Position numbers and translations under genes: made by a program. This document shows, in pieces, positions 37,997-48,200 of a stretch of 64,000 nt of DNA. Where the stretch lies: contig OY365807.1 of NCBI GenBank assembly GCA_959347315.1, forward strand, positions 10,564,192 through 10,628,191, in the 5' to 3' direction. The notes under the pieces were generated by a model that saw only the letters and a program-made list of their open reading frames with translations, did no database searches and had not been told where the DNA came from. The DNA is from Bimastos eiseni. Lineage: Eukaryota; Annelida; Clitellata; Crassiclitellata; Lumbricidae. How positions within the stretch are numbered: the stretch's first letter is position 1; every line of letters begins with the position of its first letter.

Positions 37997-40710
37997 CCCT
38001 TTCCCGGGTCCTGGGATACATACTTCCCACACACGGCTGTAGCTTCCTGGGCCACGGGAAGTATACATCCCAGCGTTTGAATATTCTAAAATATTTATCT
38101 TTGCTAACGTAAATAGAAATAAAATATAAATATCTATGTAGGGCCATGCTATGAATGCCGAGATCGTTTACTTTGACAGCGAGAAATCACACATTTTCGT
38201 TTCCCATCTGCTGCATCGGTTACAAAGGTATGTTATAAATAATGGTGATATGTTTAGACTTTTAGTGCTTTTTCTGAAAGGTTTCACCACGCAGTAATAA
38301 CACAAATGGCGCATAATGCCCTTGTATCATCGCAAGTGGGTCAATTCGCAATGTTCAGTAGACCCTACACGATTGAAACAATAGACAGGTATTGTCTACC
38401 TGTAGTTTACAGGTGCCAATAGTTTTCTCGGCATTTCTTCATTAGATTAGGTGCTGAAATGTAACGAGACTGTTGTCATAGAACTTTAATTTATTTAATA
38501 ATTTATTACTGTTACCTTCATCATCGTCGTCATCATCATGATTATTTATGTATGCCGATACTGTTTGAGACTGGCTTTGTTATGTTACTTCAGATGAAGC
38601 CTGCTCGAATTTACAAAGAAAAAACAAGCACTATGACAAAGCGTCGCTACACAGCATCACAAGTAGCAGAGTTGCTTGATCAACTACCAAGTGATGCTGA
38701 TGATTTGGAGGCAGATATTGATGAAGAAGATCTGGATGAGTTGAATCAACTGAACTCAACTGCTGGATCAAGTTCTGCCTCAAGATCTGCATCAGCATTG
38801 TCATGAAAAGATGCACTACTTCCATCTGATGAAGAGGTCGCAGCAGTTGAAATTCAAGATCATGAGGCAAGTGACAGTGACATTGACGATGAGAGTGAAA
38901 GTGTGTGGGGAGATACAGTGGGACATTTTGAAAAATTGCAACCACTGCTCAGACATTCCTGTGGTCAACACTTCATTGAAGTCAGCTGATGTTCCACTGA
39001 AATACTTTGAAGCGGTTTTCGACGAGGATCTTTGTGATTTGATTGTGCAGCAGACAAATCTGTACAGATCACAAAAATTGGCCACCAATGGTCATCAGAT
39101 TGTAAGTGATGAGCAGTCACTTACAATTCAAGAATTGAAGGCTTGGATACGTTTGCTCATATTGATGGCCATTCACCGAATTGTCACACTACTGGAGTAG
39201 TGATCCACTGCTGGCTATTCCGACAATCACGAGTGTGATGACATCGAAACAATATAAGAAGATCGTTGAGACTATCCACTGCAACGACAACACAACAAAC
39301 CCACCGAGGACTGAGATGGGACATGACAAACTTCACAAGTTGCGACATGTCATAGACCATCTAAATAAAAAATTTGTCTCCCTATACAAATCATCTGGCT
39401 GTGTATCTGTGGACGAGTCGATGATTGCATTCAAGGGAAGATCCACATTGAAACAGTATATGCCCATGAAGCCAGTGAAGAGAGGGTACAAAGTCTGGTG
39501 TCTGGCTGATGCAAATACTGGGTACGTTTCTTCCTTCAAGGTCTACACTGGTAAGGCAAGTGGGAAAGTTGTTCATGACCACACATTGGGTGAACGCGTT
39601 GTGCTGAACTTGTGTAACCAAGCAAAATTGGTGTCATGGACTGTGGTTGCCTTTGACAACTTCTTCACATCAGTAAGGCTTGCTGAAGAACTGTACAAGC
39701 GAGAGTTATATTCTGTTGGCACTGTCTGAGCTCATCGTAAGGGGTTACCTGAAATGCTCAAGAAGAAGTCAAAGATGAACAGGGGTGAATTTGTTTATGC
39801 CACAAAGGGTGTTGTGTGTGCAACAAAATGGATGGATAACAAGGAAGTCAGTTTGCTTTCGACTTGCTACAGTCCTAAAGATGTATCGGAAGTCGATAGA
39901 CGTGCCAGTGATGGAAGTCGTACTGCAGTATCATGTCCAGTTGCCATTGCCGAGTACAACCGGATCATGGGTGGTGTGGACAGATTTGATCAGCTACGGG
40001 AGCGGTACGCTGTTGGCAGAAGATCCACAAAGTGGTGGCATAGGATCCTTTACTGGCTCATTGATCTTGCTGTTGTGAACTCCTTCATCATGTACAAAGC
40101 GAACAAGCGGGAACATGAGAAATCTTGCATTGATAAGCTAAGTTTTCGCCTTCAGCTGGCACATCAACTGAACAGTGGATACACTGCCACTCGTAAACGA
40201 GGCCGGGCAGTGTCCTTCCATGCAACTAAGAGTCAGGTTCCAGATGATGTCAGACTGCAGCAGGTGGGAAACCACATGCTGCAAACAAACAAGACATTCC
40301 GGAGGTGTCGACTTTGTAGCAGTGTGAAACGTGAAAAGCGCACACGCTACACATGCACAGCGTGTGATGTTCCACCTTGTGTGGATCCATGTTTTCGTAA
40401 ATTTCATGGAAAGTAATATGTAAGCAAGAACAAACAATGGATTTGAGTAACAATATGCTTTTATATAGATATTGATGTTTTGCAGTGACTTGAATCAAAA
40501 GAAACTATTATTTGAGAACAAGCTTATTATTGCCATAGTATGCTGCTCATCCCGGGCGCTGGGAAGTATACTTCCCACCTTCTGGAGTGGCACTTTCCTT
40601 ATGGATGTGTGTTTTGCAAATAGGACATCTTAGTTTGTTCATTTTTCATTGATTTTTGATGATATAATCTTATTTTTTACATGCCTACCTAAAATGGGCC
40701 CAGAAAAGGG
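37997..40710 (+). mobile_element. piggyBac element, full length (2.7 kb)
   Basis: TTAA target sites border it exactly (37993-37996 and 40711-40714). The left end CCCTTTCCCGGGTCC and the inverted right end CCCTTTTCTGGGCCC form the terminal repeats. Subterminal copies of a palindrome lie at 38012-38029 (TGGGATACATACTTCCCA), 38056-38072 and 40560-40577 (perfect TGGGAAGTATACTTCCCA). It encodes one disrupted transposase. It ends about 490 bp upstream of the XBP1 start codon. Confidence 0.93.
38552..40416 (+). pseudogene. piggyBac transposase, disrupted
   Basis: The product would be a DDD transposase of the piggyBac/PGBD family, cutting and pasting at TTAA. All three catalytic aspartates are visible: SVDESMIAFKGR (near 39410), VVAFDNFFTSV (near 39655) and MGGVDRFDQL (near 39975). 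The C-terminal cysteine-rich cross-brace domain CRLCSS...CTACDVPPCVDPCF is intact up to the stop at 40416. Lesions: an in-frame TGA at 38804-38806 and another at 39727-39729 (both would be CGA with one C-to-T change), and frameshifts near 38970 and near 39180. The few lesions and intact ends suggest fairly recent activity. Confidence 0.93.
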
Positions 40711-40714
40711 TTAA

Positions 40715-41203
40715 GCGCTGAAGACATGGCGTCGTTCAAGCTGGCTTTCTCTTTTTCATCCGCAGCGCCAGATGTCGCACACTATCGCCGTTACACAGAT
40801 ATTCAGCAAATAACTAATCCTACATAATATATAGATTCCTCGTGCCAGTCTGTCATTCGTGGCGTGGCATGTGACGCGTGCCTCTGATGCAAGAGTACTG
40901 AATGCTTCGAAATTTCCTGATGCAACCAAATATAGCTCTCGTAATGAACCAATGGAAATCCAGCATCTAAAAATAGATATTACGCTGCAACTTCTGACCA
41001 ATCACAGATGTCAATAACCTCGTAATGGATATTTTAAAACGCCCAGTGTCTGCTAACTGGCCAATCAGAACACGACACGCACATCGCTTTGTTCATACTT
41101 AAGCGTATGTGGATCAGTCTACGCCACAAAACGAAGAATGATATGGAATGTTGTAAAATTTGATTAAAGCTATTAAAAAATTTTTTTAAATACCTGACCC
41201 GCT
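40715..41203 (+). promoter_or_regulatory. XBP1 5' flank and 5' UTR
   Basis: Contains three CCAAT words (near 40948, 40994 and 41061) and GC-rich patches. No ORF. The promoter of XBP1 must lie here, unless a 5' non-coding exon lies beyond the piggyBac element. Confidence 0.5.
41061..41079 (+). promoter_or_regulatory. ERSE-like element upstream of XBP1
   Basis: CCAAT (41061-41065), nine bases, then ACACG (41075-41079). The ER stress response element is CCAAT-N9-CCACG, so this matches 9 of 10 fixed positions with the exact spacing. It lies about 125 bp before the ATG. In other animals XBP1 is itself induced by ER stress through such a site. Confidence 0.6.
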
Positions 41204-44200
41204 ATGTCCATCTTAAAACCGAGAACGGTTGTGCTGACCCAGCTGCCCGGCTACACGATGAACTTGCCGAGTTCTGGATCAGATTACGATTTTCTCGTTG
41301 ACGACGGATCAGATGGCGAATCCTCAGATGGATGTCCGAGGAAAAGACGAAGGCTGACAAATCTCACGGCCGAAGAAAAACTTATGCGACGGTAAACGAC
41401 ACATTGCATTCGTATCCCAACATGAGTCATTTTTTTCAAAAATATTCGTAAGGTGCGAATTGCAAGCATGTAACATATGTTCGTACTTCCTTAACGCATT
41501 TACGCGATTGCTCGTGTAACAGCGGTATTGTCAGCATATGTTACATCGTTTGAACGGCAAAATGCAATGTGTGAACGTTGATGTATTTTACAACTATTAG
41601 ACTATAATTTGTAAAATATATGTACAGTATAATATATACGAAAACAATTATTATATATAATAATTATTATAAGTCTAATAGTTGTAAAATACATCAACTT
41701 CACACATTACATTTTCCCGTTCAAACGATGTAACATGATATATATGTGTGTGTGTGTATATATATATATATAGTGCAGTTTTGTCACATAGTTTGTTAAT
41801 AAGGTTACTGCACTGCTCTTGGCTTGCTAGTGGTTTTTACAATTGTCATGTCATGTTACATTGTCGCTTTGCGACGGTTGACTACATGAATGGGAGTGAT
41901 GTCCAATGCTTTCTGTCTCTTACGATGTTCATTAAGCTTGTGCCTCTTAAACCAGTCCACGCCATGACATTGTCAAACCAGCAGATTCTGGGTCTTCCAC
42001 GACTTCGGCTTCCTTCCACTATACCCAACATCACATTGTTCTTGATACTGTCTTTAGGCTGTCTCACGATGTGACTGAAGTACCGCAGTTTTCTGGATTT
42101 GATGTGGCCCAACAGTTTGCAGTCAACTTTCGCCATTTGATACACTTGTTCGGTGGTCACCATTGCTGTCCATGGAATTCTGAGCAGTTTCCTCATGCAC
42201 TTCTTCTCAAATGCTTGCATACGTTTCTCTTCTTCTTTCTTTATTGTCCACGCCTCACAACCATACGTTGCTACTGGCCAAGCCAAAGCCTTCATGAGTC
42301 GCAGTTTGGTTTTAGTACTGACTGATTAATTCTTCCAGAGGCTTACCAACTTAAACATGACTGACATTCCCATAGGTAATCTTGATTTTACCTCACTCGC
42401 GCAGTCCCCGTCCTTTGTTCCCCAAGTATGTAAATTAGTTCACTTGTTCCAGTTTGTATCCGTCCATCTTGATCAAAAGTGCATCATTGTTATTTGTCAT
42501 TACTTTTGTAATTATATTTTACATTAAGTAATTTTTATATATTGGGACTAATAGTGTAGTTAGTGAAGAGATATATCTTCTGTGGTGAAAGATAGAAGTA
42601 ATATTTTTGCCACAAGACCTTTGCACCTAGTGCATTGCTTCAATTTGTTGCTCTCTATAAATTGGTGTTGTGAGGATTGTTTGACGTTGGGTTAGGAATC
42701 GTGAGAGTTGGTTAGTATCAGGTTGACTTCATGAGGGTCATCAATAGAAGACATGCTAAGGGCTTCTGCTGCAGAAGCAAGTAAAATGGAAGTAAAGTTG
42801 CCAATTCAAAGAACATACACATTAGATTAAAAAATATGAACTGGTAATAACCAATTTAATTTTTTTATTCTTCTATCATTTGGTTTTGGTTACTATACAT
42901 ATAATGCCTACATTTCTACTTTAAAGGAAACTGAAAAATCGCATGGCAGCCCAGACAGCACGTGATAGGAAGAAACAGCGAATGGTCGAACTCGAAGAGG
43001 AACTGGCTCTACTGAAATCCGAAAATAAACAGCTTTGTAAACAGAATGAAAGCCTGAGGCAGGTTACGAGCGTCCTGTCACAGGAGAACAAAACACTGAA
43101 GATGCAGCTCGAGACAAATACATGTCCAACACCCGTTGTTACCCGAATCGTATCCGAGGCTACCCCCGAGTCAGCAGCACTTGGTACTCCTCTGCCGCAG
43201 GAGAAGCCCCGGACACTGGTTCAGCTGACAACGCAGTGCTTGGTAGAGTCGTGTGTGATGATGATCAGGTACAACTGATTTTAAGTGTAGCAGCTATCTA
43301 ATATCTGATTGTTATAGTGTCATTATACTAATGTGCAAGACATTAATCTGAAGTATTTTTTGCATGTTGAACATTTACCAGTATATACAGCACTTGCTAC
43401 TCATTTTAAATGGTCTTACTGAAGATGGTAGTCGCTTTGTTTACGCATAGGTGTTGTTTTGTTTGAAATTAGTGTTACGATAATGAGTCTAGGAGCAGTG
43501 ATTTTACAAACTTTCTAGAATAATGACCCTAATTTTTTTCTAGGGATAGCTCATAGACCCTTGGAAAGAATTAAATTCACGACTTAATGGAAAAACAAGT
43601 TCCTTGCAGACTCCTTTTGGTCTGCGGACCACAATTTGAAAAACATGGTCTTGAGGGTGTTTTGTATATATTTTGTATTACATTACTACATTATATAACT
43701 GAAAGCAACCCTGGGAAACACTATTAAGCTACATCCAAGGGACAGATTTCTGAAGTAATTTAACAAAGGAATTACTATTTGCTGTCTAATCAACTTAGGA
43801 AGGCTGACATTATTGTGAGGTTAAAGCCAATTGTTCAAACTATGGGAACTAGCAGATTGTGTTAACTGCCTCCATATATGTATGTGTTAATTGCATCCAA
43901 TTTGTGTGAGCTTTTTCAATAATAAAGTCTATATTATTTGTAGCTTGATTTATCTGCTGGGCTGGTGCATCAACTCAACGAAGTTGTCGTCGTCTTCAAG
44001 CAGCGAACAGCAGGAGGAGGATCCGATGAGTGTGATGATGCTCCCAAAGGTCTCCATTCCATCAAAACCCAACAAGAGATCGATGTTGAAGTGGTGGGGA
44101 CCACACCAGAAGTGTTGGACTCCTTCAATGAACTCATAAAATTTGACCACATGTATTACAAAAAGCCATTGGCAGTTGTAACGCCTGCAGTTAGCAACAT

Positions 44201-45038
44201 CACCGCTGCAAGTAGCCCCAACCAAAATTCTGTTGCTGTAGCTATAGGGAAGAGCACAAGCTCCAATGTGAAATCTGAATATGTTTTTCCCAAAGAGATG
44301 CTTTACAATCCGGAAGAATGTGTAACCTTTTCAGAGGACTTCGGCAATGCGATCGGTGAAGAATTTGGGTTAGCGGATCCAGACTTGAGCAGAATTTCTG
44401 AAATGCTGGACCAGTTGGCGAGCAAAGCCACTCCTAAAGACCTGGAGAAGCCAGCCTTATTTGATACTTCAGATGACCTGTTCCTTGACAAAGTTTGGCA
44501 GCTGAGCTATGAAACTCCTGTTGTGTTGGAAGACAACGAGTCATTGTTGAGTGATGACTTGAGTAGCACTGACAGACCAGATGTCGATATGGGGCAAATT
44601 CATCCATATTGCGAGTCTGTTGATTCAGCACTGGAACTCGACTTTCACTCTGCTCCGACGTCGCCTAATGAATACTGCACATCCTCCCCAAACTCTGATT
44701 TTGAAATCAAGCCAGATAGTCTGTTTTCATTATCAGAATCAGGTATTGATATGATTACTGAAATCCCAAGTCCAGCTTCTTCTCTCGATTCTGCTTTTGA
44801 ATCGACTCAATGCGCCCTGCGTGATCTTCTAGACGACTTGGTATGCAGTACAATGCCTGAAACGAACTACAACTGTCCTGCAGTGGCTTCATGCCCTGCT
44901 GCTATGCTGGGTGGGGACATCGAAAATGACACTTGCAATAATTCAAACTGGTGCAATTCAGAATTTGACTGGAGCGAATCCTGTTCAGACCTTAACCTTG
45001 ATACAGACCTTTTTCCATCTCTCTACAGTTTAGCATGA
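41204..45038 (+). CDS. XBP1: X-box binding protein 1, bZIP factor of the unfolded protein response
   Basis: Exons 41204-41391, 42927-43268 and 43944-45038. Exon 2 starts inside the basic region (RKLKNRMAAQTARDRKKQR, residues about 63-81), followed by a leucine zipper (LEEELALLKSENKQLCKQNE onward, about 84-125). Ordinary splicing alone gives XBP1u, 241 residues, ending at 44139 with a hydrophobic stretch (LIYLLGWCINS) and WWGPHQKCWTPSMN, which matches the vertebrate XBP1u arrest peptide. Removing a 23-nt IRE1-type intron in exon 2 (43175-43197) shifts the frame and opens XBP1s, 533 residues, with a long acidic activation domain ending NLDTDLFPSLYSLA, like the vertebrate terminal LFPQL motif. 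The ATG at 41204 is the only sensible start. Two AATAAA signals follow (45083, 45102). The gene is convergent with SART3. The XBP1s tail is longer than in human (376 residues). Confidence 0.95.
41538..41736. repeat. Fold-back element in XBP1 intron 1
   Basis: Two arms of about 66 bases (41538-41605 and 41671-41736) are nearly perfect reverse complements (ATGTTACATCGTTTGAACGG on the left, same word inverted on the right), with only about three mismatches and one indel. They are separated by about 65 bases of AT-rich DNA. RNA from it would form a long hairpin. It may be a young MITE; no ORF. Confidence 0.93.
41882..42480 (-). mobile_element. LINE reverse-transcriptase C-terminal fragment, antisense in XBP1 intron 1
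   Basis: The minus strand is open from 42295 to 41882 (137 codons): ALAWPVATYGCEAWTIKKEE, then KKCMRKLLRIPW, then RSRGRPRICWFDNV. These are the standard late reverse-transcriptase blocks of RTE-like LINEs. Upstream on the same strand, 42480-42300 shows KLEQV and FTYLGN in other frames, so frameshifts have accumulated. Confidence 0.8.
43175..43197 (+). promoter_or_regulatory. IRE1-processed unconventional intron of XBP1 (23 nt)
   Basis: Two copies of the IRE1 cleavage motif CNGCAG lie at 43172-43177 (CAGCAG) and 43195-43200 (CCGCAG). Cleavage after the third base of each removes 23 nt and shifts the frame by the same amount as the 26-nt vertebrate intron. The first site sits in a seven-base loop closed by a six-pair stem (CCGAGT with ACTTGG). 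The stem around the second site is weaker by eye. There is no GT...AG at the ends, as expected for IRE1/RtcB processing. Confidence 0.88.
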
Positions 45039-45082
45039 CTTTGAGAACATCAACTGAATATTGAATATTACTGTTTACTGTA

Positions 45083-45107
45083 AATAAATTTAGGAGCTAC
45101 AAATAAA
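45083..45107 (+). other. XBP1 poly(A) signals
   Basis: AATAAA at 45083-45088 and 45102-45107, 45-69 bases after the XBP1s stop codon. Confidence 0.7.
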
Positions 45108-45180
45108 TTTGGTTTGGGCTTGCTGAAAAGCAGAGGGGATGAAGCAACTAAAGTTTGTGTTTTCTATTCTCTTGAACAAG

Positions 45181-45186
45181 TTTATT
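45181..45186 (-). other. SART3 poly(A) signal
   Basis: AATAAA on the minus strand, about 80 bases after the SART3 stop codon at 45267-45269. Confidence 0.7.
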
Positions 45187-45266
45187 AAACATATCCACAG
45201 TAACAATAGTCCAATGCAAATTGCCAAATTCTTCAGAAGTCTAAATTCATTGTTAGTCAAAAGCGT

Positions 45267-48200
45267 TCACTTTTTCAGGAGCATGTTTCTGAAATCTGTG
45301 TTAGTCATTTTTGGGCCTGATTCTGTACCGTTCTCTGTGCCTTCTGAATGACTTGGATCGCTCTTGCTCTTCTCTGACGGTATTGTGCTCTTTTGGAGTG
45401 CCCTTGGTACCATTGAAAGTTGTGTCTTTGCAGAGATGTTCCTAAAACAAAAGTAATTTCATATATGCTGAAACCTGATAAAAATATGAACCATCTGAGG
45501 AATTCATTTTACCAGTCTATGAAAATATCCTTTTGGCCTTACAAATCATACTCTAACGAGTCTCTTGCGCACTAGCTGGAAAATGTCCCTTTTGGGAAAC
45601 CCGTTTGGGTTACAGTAGCAAGTTGTATTAGAAAATGTTCAGTTGCCATAATGAGCATTCGTTTTTATTATTAATAACATACAACCCGATGTTCAGTAAT
45701 CATAATCAGTGTACTGTGCAACAGCCATACAAGGCGACTATCACGTTATTACATATCTAAGGCCAGTGTACAAATATTACCACTACCTGTTGTCTTTCTT
45801 CCCTCCCCCAAGGGATGGGACAAATGTCGACTGCCTCTCCACCACTGGGGCATTTCGAGGAGGTGGGTTACTGATGGCTACAGAGAGTGTTGAATCGCCC
45901 AAAGCCTGGCCGTCCATCTTCAAAATGGCCTGTGATGCGGCATCCTAGCAGAAAGTAAACATTAACATATGTAAGCTATCCTTGCACTGTTTCTACCACC
46001 TTCATCAACTATATACCTTGCGACATTAACTTGCACCACTTGCCCATGCTTACATATCGAGTAATCATAATCAAACTTCTAAAGTGCCACTCGAAAGCCA
46101 AGCGCAGGGCACAGCCCAGCACACACTTCTTAAACGAAAGCTGTCTCGAATCAGAGGATTATCCAAAGGTCCAGTTATCCAGAGGGGCAGAGTACTGTTA
46201 AGGTGGATGCAATTTAGGTTAAGAGTTGGCGGAGGAGGATCGGATGAGTTAGGGTGCAAGTTCTTGAAGAGATAACACTTCAGTTTTGAGCATAAAGCCA
46301 GTGCTTGATAGAGGAACCTGAGGCAGGTGATGTTGGTGGGTGATTGGTTATGATCAAGGAGGAAAAAAACCTCAACTATGGTGAGGCCTACCTCATTCTC
46401 ATATTCAATGTATGCAAAGCCTTTCGATTTTCCGTTTTTGTATGTAGCCAGCCGAACTGCCCTCAACTTGCCATGCTACAAATGAGATACATCAAGAACC
46501 AATAGTTAGTACCCTTTCTGAAATATATACTGTTTAATTCTGAATTCTATCCTGAATTGAATCCTTGGCTGAATTAGAATTCAGCCAAGGATGAATGATT
46601 ATTGCGCATTTTTCACAAATTTATTCCAACACTTAACTGATGAGGTATGAATTGGGATGAAGCAATCTTTTGGCTTATGCGTAAATCACAAAGCAACAAT
46701 CTAACAAACATTATTTCAAAGTTCAACAGCAAACTGTTCATACCACAAGGAAAGCTAAACTAACTAACCGTTCTACAACAGATGAGCAAAACCTATGAAC
46801 CATCAATGGATGGTATTTACCAAATCGGTACAAATCCTCTAGCATGAAATGCAAGGAACTAAGCATTAACACTCTTTGTGTTAACTGAATCTTGCGTTAA
46901 ACGTTTGGTCAACTAAGTTATGTATACGCTTTACTGGATTTAAGTCCTCATCCACCAGTTAAACAGTTTGATGATCATCCTTTTTATATTATCGAATATG
47001 TATAGTCAATAATTTTCATGCTAGCATTATCCTTTTCGAATGTTCTAAGATGGAATAATTTAAACCAAATGCTTCTTCAAACCAGCAAGATATACTCCTC
47101 TGAGGGCTGTTGCCAATGGTGGATGTTACAATATAATGCTAAAAGTATACAAACTATGGCACAGATGTTAAAAGCATGTAAACTATGGACGTATACCTTA
47201 GAGAATTCTTCTTCCAGCTGTCCTTCAGTATATGTGAGTGGAATTCCACGTACAAATAACTTCTTCTTTTCCAAACCAACTTCAAACTAATAAACAATAT
47301 GCCAACTGCTGTAGTGAATAACTTGTCAATGAGCAAATAAATTAATTTCACTTGCTTATGAAAGACAAAGCTCCTCATGCTACCAGAAGCAACAAGTACT
47401 GCTATTATGTTACAACAAGATCATTCTCTAAAGTTGAATTAAACTTTCAACCACATTCCCCATTATACTATATCAGAATAAAGCTTCGAAGAGCCTGTGT
47501 AGAAATATCACAGCAAATAAGTAAGACAGTCTTTAAATGTAAACACATTCACTAACCAAACTGTAGTATTGATCGCATAGCAATGAAATTTCTAAGCAAT
47601 ATATTTCACTAAGAAATCAACAGGATTCTGGATATCTGTATGTACACTTGTACAGTAAGTATTCAACTTGACAATTTTATATGTATGCCGTTGAACTGTG
47701 TATATATCTCAACATGGGAACAAAATAAAAAGCAGCATCGATTAAAATTTAATGCTTACTACCATAAGAATGATATACCTCAAGACTGGATTTTTCATTT
47801 GTAAAGCCAAGTAGGAATTCGCTAAAGCATTTACAAGCTTGCTCTTCTCGTTTTAAGAAGTCACGCTGAAGCTACACTCTCCATGAGGACACATGTAGAA
47901 AAGCAACTTCATTAGACTTCAGTCCTTATATCTGTAAGAAGTCGTGCTTCTGAACAAGACCTCTGTTGGAGTTACTAAAAATTTTCTTGCAACAATGAAC
48001 TCTCCGGAATGACTATTGTACAAAATCTTAAGACTTCCTCTGCTGAGAAAGATATTGCAAATAAAATATTCATTAATCAGTGCCTTAACATTGAATTTTA
48101 TGAATTTGAACTGGTGAATTAATATTTGAAGACATGACCATTGTGTTGATTGAGGTTATTTATCTCAACGCAATTAATTCTTCACCATAGGGACAGATCA

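Noticed and set aside
47766..47840. Possible SART3 exon (ending TNEKSSLE with a GT donor)
   Set aside because: The exon at 47286-47197 joins the previous exon in phase and gives the conserved spacing to RRM2; the candidate would insert unrelated residues.
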